Origin: Apostichopus japonicus
Lineage: Eukaryota; Echinodermata; Holothuroidea; Aspidochirotida; Stichopodidae
Assembly: GCF_037975245.1 (NCBI RefSeq)
Contig: NC_092580.1
Span: forward strand, 5,494,501-5,558,500
Direction of reading: 5' to 3'
Length of the DNA stretch: 64,000 nt
The notes under the pieces were generated by a model. The model was not told the origin of the DNA and did no database searches. It saw only the letters and a list, made by a program, of their open reading frames with translations. Every line of letters begins with the position of its first letter. Positions within the stretch are counted from its first letter, which is position 1. The position numbers were made by a program, and so were the translations under genes. Positions 26,601-40,900 of this stretch are shown here, in pieces.

Positions 26601-29600
26601 GGATACCGTCATAAACACTAGTGACTGATACAGATAGACTAATAAAGTTGTACATTTATATGTACATATTATCAGTGATTGCCAACGATATAAGTGCGGA
26701 AAGATATCCAAAAGTAGAGATGTAAACAAACAAAAGGTTCGTTTATACGACCCCAAATATATGTAAACTTGACTCTTCTTCTTCTTCTTTCAAATTGAGA
26801 TTGTCCAGTTGAGATAAAGAAGGACATTGTAATAAATTAATGAATAATAATGGTTGAAAAGATCACAAGAAAAGCCATCTCATATACTGTTAATAACAGC
26901 ATATATGAATAGAACGACTGATATGAGGTTACGTCTGATGGTTCACTGTTTTGAGAAATCGACTGAGGGATCATTCGATCATTCCTTTGTCCTTTGATTA
27001 TTGTGAAAAGAATAGCAGAGACTCTTAATAACGATTGGATTGAATACCAAACTGAGACAATGTGTCAAGGTCCATTGAAGATGGATAAACCTCAAAGAAA
27101 ATCAAAATGGCCAAAGAAAGGAAAGGTGGTCAGAAAACATGTCTACGATTACAACCTGCAGTGTCTTTAGTTGCAAACTAAGGAAAGATGTATTCTTCTG
27201 TTATACGGGGTATATACGGCTATAGGCTACATTTCAATTTTATTTCTGTAACTATATTTTATCGAAGATTGTGGTAAGGATGAAAGGCTAATAGATAAGC
27301 ACTTGGTGTAGACTTACCACAAATCGTTAAAAGACTCTTTTTTTTTCATTTTATCGACATTATGCTTAACAGGCTATACACAATTTACTTTAAACCTGTT
27401 TCATGTTGGTGTACCCTGCAGCCGTTTTGCTCCTGAATAAACTATAAACAGCCTACAATGAACACAATTCCTATAACATAATATTATAAACATATCCTAT
27501 AAGTACCAATATATTCTTCAAGAATATAGTAGGTTTTGTTTTACTACAGTTGGGTTGAGGGCGTGAAGGGGGGGGGGACGGGAGGGAGGGAGGGCATTCT
27601 TATCCGCAGCTAGCATTTTCTTATTTTATGCGGATAAAAAGCACTGTAGCAATAAGCATTAGAAGTTCGGGTACAACATCCTGTGAATACGGTATCACAA
27701 TATGTATTTAAGTTCACATCATTAGGCCTGACCAAAAGGGGGGGGGGGAGGGGTTCAAGTGGTTACAGCCCTTAGACGGTGGGTTTCATATAAAAGACCT
27801 AGGGAAATATGGGACCAGGAATATTGTATTTCATTTTCATTATATATATGACGAAATTGAAGACTTCCAAAAAAAAAAACAGCGGGGGTGGGGTGAGTTG
27901 GGGTGGTTGGTAGGATCTGTCACATAATCGTCCCAAGGGCTTGGCCTGGATCTTGACATCTGAATATGATGGAGGCACAACGGTTTTTGCTTTAATTAAC
28001 ATTTAAATTAACATTCTCATGTCATGTGTGTGAGTTGAGGGTAAAGTTTTAATATTAATATCACACTTCAAGCGCATGTTCTCAATCAAGCTGTAACTGA
28101 ATATGCGGGTTGTTGTGTTCGCCATCAAAACCAAATATTTCTCTGATGATACATGTGCATGCTTACATAAAAACCATATGAGCTTGTTTCTCTCATGCAT
28201 TTGAGAAGTTACAGCGGGTCCCACTTTTCCGATCGGCCTACATAATATTGACGTTATTTACAATCCAATGAGGTTTTAATAAATATTAAAACTATTAGAA
28301 TATGGCTTTTACGTGACTTATTAATATTAGTCGTTGAAGGTTAAAGCAACCATTATGTCTTTACGATATGTAATAAACAAATGAATTGACGTGCTTTACA
28401 TATCGTGGAGGGCGGGCGGGCGGGCGAGAGAATATTTTCAACATTCCCGATCACAATTATCGTGTCATTAGCTTAAAACGGAGCACGAACGACACATGTG
28501 CCAAAATCCAAATCATTGTCACCAAGTGGATGTGGTGGGGGAAGCCCCACTCGTAAATTTCAACCATTAACCAACCTATACCTATAGTTGGTAGCCTATA
28601 TAAAATTGAAGTAGGCATTCGGGAAGAGGTACAGACTTTGGAAGAAATTTGTGATGATTCTGCGTATGTCATATTTGGCGTAGTCAACATTTTAAGTATT
28701 ATTTTGTGGTTTGCGCCCGCCCCTCCCTCCACCCCCCCCCCCCCCGCCTTTATATCATTTTGTCGCATATGTAGCGATAAGGTCATGCTCTATAACTATA
28801 CGCTATATATAGGATCGGGGAAAAGTTTGAAAAAAAAGTAACAAGATAGTTTGCTGAAGACATGGTTAGTCAAACATTTTAACTGGAGATGGGAAGTCAA
28901 TAGTTAGATTACACACTAGTTACGTTGCCCAGGTGTCACGTGATGTACCTGAAAATTGTTGGCAGTCGTATGATCAAACACGTTATCACTGTGCATATGG
29001 TTGTAAATTTTACATACAGCTGGGGAAAAAACCCAACATTTGTAAAAAGTCAACACGTTTGTATAGGTCGGTCCACATACTATATCCCTCATAATTGATG
29101 ATGGTTTTGTTTTATTGCTGTTGTACAATTATTAAACAGTAAAGTTTAATTACATCATAAACAATTGCAACGAAAGTTCTAAATCAACCTTAGACGGAAA
29201 TATCACGAGGTTCCTCTGCTTTCACCGTATATGATATATTGTCAGCTATAATTCTTTAGAGTGGATGTGGTCACATGTCAATATACGACCATGTCTTAGC
29301 AACGGTTCCTGCTATATGGAAAGTAAATGGACGCCATTAATCTTCATACTATTTGTCAAAGTTATACGAGCGTATCTTGTGTGCGTAAATCTTTCACTAA
29401 AAACAAGTTATTTCCGTATTCTGGACAATTAGAATGGAAATTAATACATGAAGTCAGTCAATCTGTAACGTCAGTGAATTTAATCTTCATTTCAAACTCT
29501 GCAATCGCTTTTGAAATAAATTCCCACTGCTGTAACCATGTGCTAATTATAGCTCAAGTTAATGGTTAATTAAAGTTAATTATAGCTCAAGGTCAACTCT

Positions 29601-32600
29601 TTCATCGTATCACATGCAATATGCAAATACATGCTCTAGGAAAGTAAGTGGAATTTCCCTCCAACATTTCCTAAAAATATCTAAAGGTTTAATGATGTTT
29701 GTAATTACTCCATCTCTTAATTGAAATTAACTCGCGGGTACCCTTAATAACTACACTCTGCCACAGAGCATATTATGGCTCTAAAACTCAACAGTGCTGT
29801 GAAGTTCAGGGTACACCTCTGCAGCGTCTTTCTGCACAAAAATGTAACTATTTGTCTTGTTTAAGGGCACTTTTAATCTCACCAACGGATACAAGATAAT
29901 TATATGTGTATAGAACAAATATTTCCAAAGTATTAAATTACATTTTTTACAAACCGGTAAATACGCACCGAGGTGATGCCTCAGCATCATAGGTATAGGC
30001 GCTAAAACTAACACATTTTACATGGCGAACGACAGTGAAATATTTTCGAATTTCGGCACACCTTATCCAAACATTTCTTCATTTATTTACTGTATACAAG
30101 AAGCATAAAGGGAGTGTAATTGAGTTCATGTGGACTACATCAATCTCCATGTTGTTTCTTTGCCTTCATCCTCATTGACAAACCGTATATCCATCCAGTA
30201 CCATCGATCTATGTAGGGCCCTTATTTAATGTTTTAAATAGGTGACTGGACACTCTATGACAACTAGGAAGAAAGAAAATCGATGTACATTCTGGTTGCA
30301 TTTCTCTTGCTAATCTCCGTCCGTTTTCAGCCAGTGTCAAGAAATCTTTCAATTTGCTTGGAAAGTCGATTCCCGATTCGAATCCAATTACTTCAAGCCT
30401 TATCACCTATTGGAGTCATGTCAAACTTTGTTAACGCTGTCTCGACATAGAAAGATATAAGACAGATTGTTTTGTTCATTCCTTCAGCCCGGAAAAATAT
30501 TTGAAGAGGAGGGGTAATGGGGAGACAAAAGCCATTCCACAGAGTCCTTGGAAGCATGGGATGAATGACAGGCCTTTTGGCAAACTGATATAGTAAACTT
30601 TTTAGACCTATCACTCAGTATCGTAATTGCTATAAACGACATGAATGTTGTAACTGTAATGTGCCCACAGATTTGGATTGAACTCAGCCTAACGTGTGTG
30701 ATGTATGCCAATCGTAAGCCTACATGGTCACAATAAACGTTTAGAGAATTACCTATTACATGAAGTGTCAAAAAGACACCGAAGCCAAATAAACTTTACT
30801 CATTTAGATTAATGTATCGAATAATAAACTTTCAAGAATTTCTCCATTACATCCAGTCGTATGTAAAGGTGGGTACAGATCAATAGTTTCAGTGAGATTC
30901 ATCTCTTAGGATGTATAACTTCATTTCATTAGGAAATAGATCATTACCACGTTTATGTATAAAAGAGTGTTAACAGGTGACGGCAGACCTTCCGTGGGCA
31001 AGTGGAGACTTTATATCATTTAAGCTGCTGAAGAATGACTTTATAGACTTCGAACAAAACACGTTATAAAACGCAACCGCTTTAATGGTCGTTATAAGAT
31101 TCTCAATCTCTGTCTCGAACCGACATTGCATCAGTAAGAAACACAGGCCTATCGCATTCTGTGTGGTAATTAGGACCGGATACTTGACGTGTGCCGTACC
31201 CTAATATGCATGATGTATTTATTGACCATGGTTATCATTTTCAGGGTAAGGTCCATGTTGGTCTTGCTACATAGGTGTCAACTCTGTTATACTTAGAGTA
31301 GGATACGTGTCGCCTTCCCATATGGCTAGTCAGGTATTTGACTCAACCGTTGTCATATGCCCCACTCACGCCCAGATATAGGCTCGAGGTATTCACTATG
31401 TTAATAAGGGTAGGATACATGTCGTCTGCTCCATATAGGCATGTAGGATATATAGTCAGGGGTTGACCCAACCGTTTTTATATGCCCCCCCACTCCCCTC
31501 ATTCATGCACAGCTATAGGCCCAACGCATGTTTTATGGATATCATGATAGGATATATAGGAATTCACTCTGTGAATCAAAGTGTAGGATACATGCCGAAT
31601 GTCTCTCTCACACAAGCTTCAGTAATAAAATAGACGCTCGATTGAACAATCGGATTTTGTCTTTCTTAGCGGAAGTATAGCACAAACGGTCGATTGGTTT
31701 GATAAATGAGGGTTGGTTTATAAGTAGCTCATCGGTTCCTGTAGTTTGAATAATGACAGAATAATTCCTAACATTATCTGGATTAACTGAAATTTACCCC
31801 TTTCTATCAACCGGCGTCTTGGAAACGTTCTCGTCAATTTGAGGAATTCTTCCTCATATAAACCTCAATCTCTTTACGGCTCCTTTAACACGACTCAACA
31901 AAGCTTGAAAGATGTAGGAACTAACGTGGTTTAAAGGATTACCCGACTGTAATTGGAGACTCCAAATGTGATAAAAAGGATGTCGGCAGAGAAAAGAACA
32001 GGGCTGCTTTTTCCTCGATTTAGCTTCTTTTTAAAGCTTATATTTAAATGTGTTCGGTCCAACTTCAAAATAAACTTACAAGCCATAAATTTTTTTGTTG
32101 TAATCAAATGGATTAACTCTGGTCTACAACAATACCTGAATTCGTGATTAGGCATTCTCTTGGTGAACTTCCGAAATGTGCAGTACAATGCGGTACAAAA
32201 TGTTCAAACTGGAAGAATTCTACTAATAGCTGTCACATAAACAGACTATCCAGCAACAATGTCAAGGATAACCGAATTATATGCGTGAATTTGAAGATAC
32301 GTGGCACGGTAGGTTGTTCGATGTTAATCCATGATGGCGAGGGTTCACACATCGTATATATTTCGTCAGCTTATTACCGCATGCAACAAGGTCTACCAAT
32401 GAGATCCATCCTCCCTGCCACTGGTCCTCCCCTCCCCCCCCCTTTTCCCCATCACCTCGCGAAGCTTAATTCGGCAAAGGCACGTCAAAAATAACAATTT
32501 CAAACCGTCTTGACCCCGGATATAATGTTTGTTATAATTTTGTACCAATCGTTCATTGACTCAGTATACAGGCTTTGGCGATGATGCAGTAGACCAATGG

Positions 32601-34958
32601 AAATAGGATTCCCTTTATTAGTATAGAGTAACAAGAAATGTAACTTAATAAAGTATTTTGAGTAATTTTCCTTGTCCCCCTACTCTGCATTATGCTGTTC
32701 TCGGCATCACGTGATCTCGATTTCTATATATGCATGGTTCTTTTCTTGACGAAGTTAATTTCTTTTTAAATAAGTGCATAGATAAACGGTGCCTTCCCTG
32801 CCTCATTATATTAAGTAAATGTTTATCTCAAGAAATGAGATATAGGCCCTACATTTAACTATATCTTCCCAGGGCTGTAACAATTATCTTTATAATTGAT
32901 GGATGCTTCACCTGAAAAATATGATAATTGTTTATTAGACCGATGAAGATATCAAAACGATAAAACAGACCTTATACCCCATAACAATTCTCAGATCGTT
33001 TGGTAACAAAGTATCGCCACTTTAGGAAATGCACCTGATTTAGGACACACATATAGAAGCAATTTAAACTTTGTCTTGGCTGTCAGGACAGATTTTACAC
33101 ATTTGTGAAATATGAGAAGAACTAAGAATGATAAATCCTGACAACCTATAGACGAGTTGCATATTTCCTATCAAATATTCAGTGTTTCTTAATGAAACTC
33201 TCGTTTAGTCGATATCGCCTTGAAACCATTTTGTCGATTAATTGAAGCGTCCTCGTTTTCACTTACATCACTAACTGAGCAGATGTTTTCTCTCACCGTG
33301 CCAGTACGGACACCTTATCTCATTTCTCATGTTTAATAAAGACTAAACTGTTGAAGACAGGGACTTCTTCTTTTGCACGTTTTTTTCTACTTTTTTTTCT
33401 GCGCAAGCTGTTATCTTTCATCCGGATCTAGTCGAATTTGATCCTTCATGTTTTGACAAACTTGACGGTTGTAAAGATGTTTCTTTATTGCAGATTAATT
33501 GGACAATTATAAGAAGATATTCCCTAGCGAATACCTCGCTTGGAAACTCATGGTATACGTTACCGAAAGCCTCTGACTAATATATAGGTCGAGGTGTTTA
33601 GGCCTACTAGGTGGTTTCGAGTTAGATGAACTTACTCATTCTCTCTCAGAAACGGTGAGAGAGAGGGAGTTTCTTGGGTAAGAAATAAATATGTTTCAAC
33701 GAGCAAACGCACGTATAGTTCTGCATGGGGGTGCGTCGTTCTGGCTTTTTCTTAAAACACCGGTTGATCGTTTTAATAAAGTGATATGGAAATGCACTTT
33801 AACATTTGGCGTAGAAGAAAAAAATGATCATCCACATCATACCCACATCACATTACACACAGGACAGAGACCACGTAAAGAGAAGGTCGGGGGGGGGGGG
33901 CTAATCAGCATTACCGGTACAAAAGTGTTTACTAACCTGGTTCCTACAAACAGTGACATATTGTACTAGATATTAAAAGCGGGAGACTCATAAAATAGAT
34001 TCAGTTGTTAGTCTCATCGGTCTAGTCTGTTTAGAAGGGCTCATGCACGCTCATTGCGTGCGCAATCAATTTGGTCACCATCCTGCTTGCATTTCCACGT
34101 CAAATCGCCTTAATTTGATTCTTCATCCGTCTCTTTTGCTGGGGAGGGGGGGGGGTTATCACCCATCCTACTACCCCTCCTAATTACGCTATACTATTCA
34201 TGTTCTCTTTGCCTGCAGCCCAAACGAAACGGACGCCAATTTCTGTGGGGGGGGGGGAGAGAGGTGGGGTGACAGCATTTCTTAAAAGTTTGGTCTGTGT
34301 GTCTGTTTCCAAGATTCCATGTAACTAAACGACAAGAGTGTAACAGTTATTTCTTTGTGTATATGTATAACAGATAATGAACGACCCAAGGAAGTTTGTT
34401 TATAATATGATGTCTATGGAAAGCTAATAGAGTAAAATTTATTGCTCCTTAAAATGTTCTCTCACAAAAATGTGATCTGAGTTTACCACAAATTCTTTGA
34501 ATGTGAAGTAATTTAGTATAACCAATTAATTCGCAAACTGTCATTCATAGATTCATGACGTGTTCGGTTATTGGTTTGAGGAATCACGGTATGTGTGGGA
34601 CTGTGAGTAATGAATGATTACATAGCACGATAGACATTCAGTATATACCAAATACTCAGTCATGAAGCCATAATGCAAAACTTAACGCTTCACAATCACA
34701 CCTAATAACCTTTTAATGGTAAAAGGCTCGAGGAAACAACGTTTTATCGGTGTAATGAAAGGGGAAAGGAGGGTGTGTGTGTGTGGGGGGGGGGAGGGGG
34801 GGGGGTTGAGACATATTTGAGGCTTCCCGTTGAAATATAGTTCAATATCTTCTTCGAAAGTTTCCCGGAGTTTGGTTGATTATAATTCCCACTGTGCATG
34901 TTCGTGTCACATGTTATAGGTCAAGCGACACAAACACAATTGTGTCATGATTTGTACG

Positions 34959-34994
<36 letters not shown>

Positions 34995-37900
34995 TATATT
35001 TCCATGGTATAAAGTACGGTATAATATATATATTGCGTTTTGTTCTTTTAGTTTTCTTCTCTGCCGTAACTGATTTACTTTAGTTTGAATAGTAACAGTA
35101 GAACTGTGTAGTAGCCTGCCTGGGTTGGTTGTGAGTCTCACTAACGGTTCGCGTATGTCCAGTTGGAAGAATGGAAATGATCCGTCTCTTCCTGACCAAA
35201 AAAAAAACAGGCAAGAAAATACTTAATCGTAGCATGGTAGTATAGTACAAATAAATATTACAGAGGAAGGCAATGAATCACTCTGGAATTAAACATAACG
35301 GGATGAATTAGTGCTGGATAATCGGGATGACGTGACCCGTCACGAATTGTTCCCACCTCTAACCGGTGATGGTGGGTGTTAAATCAAGGACCAATCTGTC
35401 ACCTCCTCTAAACAAGTCATATCATCAGCATAAATTTTGAATGAGTTACGAGCAAACAATGGACGTATAGAGGCGATAACTGTTTTACCCTTTCATGTAA
35501 GACCCTGTTTGGGCCGAAAATAGTTTCGTCGTAACGCGGATGTTAGCAAGAAGAATGGGAAAAAAATTGTTTTCGAAAATTCATACATTAGCACCTAACA
35601 GAAATTTTTTGAAAAAAAGTAAACTCGGGCGATATTATATCAAGGAGTTGTTATAGTTCCTAATAATGCCAGCGTTGTCCAAACTTTAGTTCGGGCTCAT
35701 GCCGGCGTAGACAGAAGGTTATGTGATGTTACCTATATAGTGTATACGGAGAAAGCATGGATATCCATAAAACCGGTTTTCATCCAATTGAGGTCACATA
35801 ATTTTATACATAGCTTACTTTTCTCCAGGATTATATCCTCCCCAGCCCCTCCCCAAACCCCATCCAACGCCTTTACCTGCTCCACTCTACCCGTAACTCA
35901 AAGTAACAAACTTAAGGTATTCCAGGTGTCAAAGTTCGTTACCTTCCTATAAGATTGAGCAGTTCAGGTTAAAGTTTACAAATACCATCGACAATCCAAG
36001 CTACGGGCTGACTGCATGCTCTCTGATGGAAATATCTTTGTTCCGTAATACAGATTGGCAGAAGCCAGGCAAATCGCGACAGGTCGTTAATGGCTTTGCC
36101 CATGTTGCTGTGACGGAGCAAACCTACGGCATGACATTAGAAACAGTCTGCGCAACGGTTAATAAAAGATAAACTATATATATCGAGTGACCGATATGAC
36201 AAGTATAAGGCGAAATATGAACTGACATAAAAGAAGGACGGTTCATTAACAATAATAGGGGGAGTATATCACGTGATTAATGTGTTTTGTCAGCTACTGG
36301 ATAATTTAAGCTTATCGTGGTATGTGACGGTGTTCATGGAACGCCAATGTTGCTATAACGAATCGTGATTTCTTGAAGAGAGAAGCCGGCAGAGTTTATT
36401 CAATATTTAAAATGTTAAAGGACCCCCCTTAGAGTGCACGTTAGGAAAACAGACAACTGAAATAACATGACTAAATAACTCTCCTTGTCGGTAATTAGCG
36501 CGAATAGTTTCTCGTTATATTACAGACGGCGCCTCATATTATAGATCACGCCGTGCGTATAACTTAGGTAAGGTATAGGCTACTATAGTTCTAAACTTTT
36601 ACATTTCAATTCCTTTTCTTTATATACTTCTAAAGTTGTCGAGAGATATTCATTGCCAAAGCAGGGACGCTATAAATCAAGCTACGATCGGTTAATTGAC
36701 ACTGTAATATTTCATGACATTTAAGTGTCGAGAAGAATTACGAGGTGAGACTGTTACCACTCTGTCACCGTTACAACACGGATCATCAAAATTGTTCAAG
36801 TGTCTCTCGTCGGGATCTGTTGTTGTTGAGTCAATGTTAGGCGATGCGAGACAGCGCCGCGTTGGGATGCAAATATGTTGTCAGTTTCATGTCGTCCAGA
36901 AAAGAAGAAACAAAAGAGGGCGGGGGGGGGGGGGAGGGCGGTTTGGAAAGGAGCTTGATTATAGTTCAAATCTGTATCGAAGATAATTTCGTTTTCGAGG
37001 TCATGACTAACCTGAAATTCGAACACCGAATTGGACTTCAGTAAATGTCTTACCAGTGTGGAATATATTATAAATTGTGTATGCATGGGGAGTCATTCAT
37101 GAATGTAAAAACAGACTTGTTCGCATGGTCCTGTTTCTAAAAAGATTCCATTTTAATGTTGCCAAACTGAGTACGTCATAACTGCAAGGTACTTTTGAAA
37201 CATGACCAAGGGTTGCAAAACCCGCTTAGTTGATATCTTTACCGTAAGCTTATTGTGTGTCCACTAGTCGAAGTTTGTATATTGGTGAATACATAATGTG
37301 TGAAACATGCATATATGGTACCGCATCACATTGAACTACCCCCGGGCGTGAAGTTTGTAAAAGAAATGTGTTTTTGCTTCATGACATGCTATGTATGGGC
37401 ACCATCACAATAGGTTGCATGAGATTGTTACCCTAACATGAAATGGACGGTTATGTTTAATCCGCAATGTTCAGCTGAATGCCTCGATAATGCGATACTG
37501 TACCAGACCTACCATCGTGATGGTAGACCTATATTGCATTATCACAGTCCTATGTAGCCTATGGTAATTTCTACACCTGGATAAAGAGTTTCTCGCGGTA
37601 TACTAAGACTTGGTTCTCGTCCGCAGGTATTTCCCGAGTAACTATCGGTATATCGAGGTTAAACAAAGGTACCATTCATAGACCAACGATGTATTTTGCT
37701 ATGATTTTAGACGAATGAAACCGTCATATTTACAGCCTTCTTTTCAGTTAAAGGTAATTCATCTTGTAGTGCTAGTGCTGTCTCAACCTTTCACCTATTT
37801 CTGTACTTGTTTGATTTACAGCGAGCCGAGAGACAGCCTTCACATACGCCGTGTCGTCTGCAGCCGTGGCGCATTCAATTGCGCGATCGTGCCGCGAGGG

Positions 37901-40900
37901 CCAGTTATCCACTTGTCTCTGTAGCAACGTACAACGACCCGCTGACCTCGACCAACAATGGGAGTGGGGAGGATGCGGCGATAATATCGACTACGGAATT
38001 CGCTTCGCGCGACAATTTGTCGACGCAATCGAAATGGAGAATAACCCAAGACGAAATACGAAGGAGTATGCCAAAACCAAGATGAATTTGCATAACAATG
38101 AAGCCGGAAGAAGGGTAATTATAAAACATATATAGATATTCAATCATTACCAAAGACTAAAGGAAAGAACACTTTATAGTTGTCCACAGTGATAAACTTT
38201 GAAATGGGCGATCAAGATAGACATTCATTGTACAAGATTTGTGAGGCCAGTCAAAGGCTACTCATTAATAAATAAATAAACAATAATAAGATGGCAGCCG
38301 ACATGACAGATGTTTACGCCATTTTCTGATCGGTCTTACGAAACTACCTAAAGATAGAAACCATTTATGAGACAATTATCACCGGTTTGTAAGGAAGAGA
38401 AATGTATTTGCGGTGAAATTTACAGAGAAGAAGCAATTGGCTGATTCATAACTGACAGTTTTGTTTATGATCATAAAAATGGCTGCCAAATGTTTGCGTG
38501 ACGTGTTATGAAAGATAAAAAAGCAAACGAAGAGAGAAACGTTGCAAAAACATGGACATTTACACGGAACTCTAAAACCATCTTCCGTACAGTTTGCCTC
38601 AAATAAACCTCACCACACGACCATGGCATGCCATAAATGACAAAAACATTTACTGAACTTAGAGCGGATCGAAATTACAACTGATTCTGATCGACATCTT
38701 GAGGGTCCACTTGAGGCACTGTCTTTGTATATAACGTTCCCTTCCATCCTGCAATACGCTATAACGTAACGTCTATTACACGTCTTAAATATGGTTCCAT
38801 GTATTTTGCGGTATAACTTCTCTTTCCATGAAAAACACTTAAAAAGATCTTAGTGGCTTATACAACAATATGACAACGAATATTTAAATCTGGAAAAATT
38901 ATAATATGCCTATACCTGAAATACTATATAAAAATATGTCAACACATATCCCGTTTGAACACTTTCATAGAGCAGATGTATTTTGCATAAACTCTACTTT
39001 GTGTAGATTCGGGGCACTGAACGTATTGAAACAGTTGAGCTTAACCAACATGACTTTTATCTTAACACAATTTGTCTATTTGTGCGATATCACTGAGAAA
39101 TCCGTCTTTCGTGTACTTTCATTGGGAACCTTTGATTCCTATTGATATTTTTATCTAACTCTAAAAGAATGATAACTCAGTCAATACAATCTTACTATGC
39201 CTCAGTCACCTAAATCTCGCACTTTTATCTCCAAGATGACGAACTATAACCTCCAACCCCATCTCAACAAGAAACAGAAACTTCGCTAATACAATTGATA
39301 TATCCAAACGTATTGGCCGATGTATCATGCAGTACCACCCGACCCATTATGTTTCTATTTTATCTTAACATAGGTGCACCTAGCTCATAATAAGTCCTAC
39401 ATATTAATCTGGAATGAAAGTAACAACTTCACCCAGATCCTAATATGCAAATTGTGGGAAAATTCGAAAGAAATACGAGCATTGTTTTAAAAAGTAATTG
39501 ACTTTTCTTGGATGCACTCAAAAAGTTTGTATGACAGTATCATGTGAATTGATCAGTGATTGTATTGATCACGCGTGTTTGAATCTTGGCAGACGCCACC
39601 AAATATACTATAACGGAGGTGGTGAACTTTGGCGAGAGAAAGCAAATATAGTTGAGAAATAGCATACATGCCAAAAAAATGAAAACTGTATAAATCTTAA
39701 AATTTTTAGAGAAGGGGCGACGTCTCTCCGCAGTCACGCTAAAGTATGAGCTTTGGCTTCATCGTGTGCTCTGCTTATTCGTAGAAATCAGAAAGAATTC
39801 GGTTGCCTAGGGGAACATTCTACCTCTGTGGTCTGACGGTCTTCCGGAGATGAGAGAGAGGGCGAATATTGTTACCTTGGAAAGATATTATTGAATGATT
39901 TATTATAAACAGAGTAGAATTATGAGGATTTTCTTTCCAATCTTTACTTGCGTTTCTCTGTGTATCACACTGACATGTATACGCGCTCTTAGCATCTGTG
40001 ATATATTATACGAATATTTACGCAAAGCTTGAAGACTCATTGGCGGAATCAAAATGGAATTAGCCCTAAATCTCGCCAAAATGTAAATAATAAAATATGT
40101 TATATTGTCGAGAGCTCATGGGAATATATGATATGGTTTTACTTAAATTGATTGTTACATTATTGACCCCATATTTTGCGTAAAAATCCTCTTCCAGTTC
40201 TTTACAATAATAGGCAAATAGCCATAAAACCTTGTACCTGTGTTGAATGTTGGTGTGCGAGAAATACCTTTAATTTTTTTATTCGAGCTCAAAGTTTCCT
40301 TGGAACGAAGCAATCAGGAACGATGTATCATACATCCAACCTTTATTTCAATTTCAAAGCAAAACTGACTCAAGGACAATATTGAAAAGAACAAAGCAGT
40401 TCAGACAATGAAAAGAGAACAATAACATAAAAAACCTGAGTAACCTGTCTAATAAGTCTAATAATTACAATAATACATGTTTCGTTCCCCAGACAAATTC
40501 TCTTCTTATATTAACGACATTCAAACAAAACGAACTAAAACGAAATTGAAAGGACAAGAAGAAAGACTTAAGTTTATTTTTTTTTAAATAAAACTTAATT
40601 TGACTAGTCATCTTAATGAACTACGTTGTTATGGGTTTATATTTGTAATAGTATACATCTCAAAATTTACCAAATAATAAAGCAAAATTCCTTTAGTGTT
40701 GCACTAAATATTCTGAACTATCACGGACTGATATTATACTGATCTCTGACGTCACTCGTGGAATGCAACATTGTGTAATCTTCCTTTGTGAATTTTGTGA
40801 ATATTCAAGCCATCAGTAAGGTGCGCGGTATCGATATATAAAATGTAGGCCGCATCAGTCCCAAGTTCATTCTTGTTCATGGAAAATCTCAAAGAGGTTT

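Larger units (their letters stand above)
25523..37821 (+). other. Wnt5 intron 2 (12.3 kb)
   Basis: The largest intron. No gene is supported on either strand. It holds a TA microsatellite (34964-34990), a GGGC quadruplex-type run (28410-28424), a diverged tandem repeat (31290-31600) and about ten G or C homopolymers of 8 or more bases. Confidence 0.75.

Noticed and set aside
37822-38153. Several minus-strand and frame-shifted frames over Wnt5 exon 3
   Set aside because: Shadows of the exon; the Wnt5 frame alone matches the family and splice phases.
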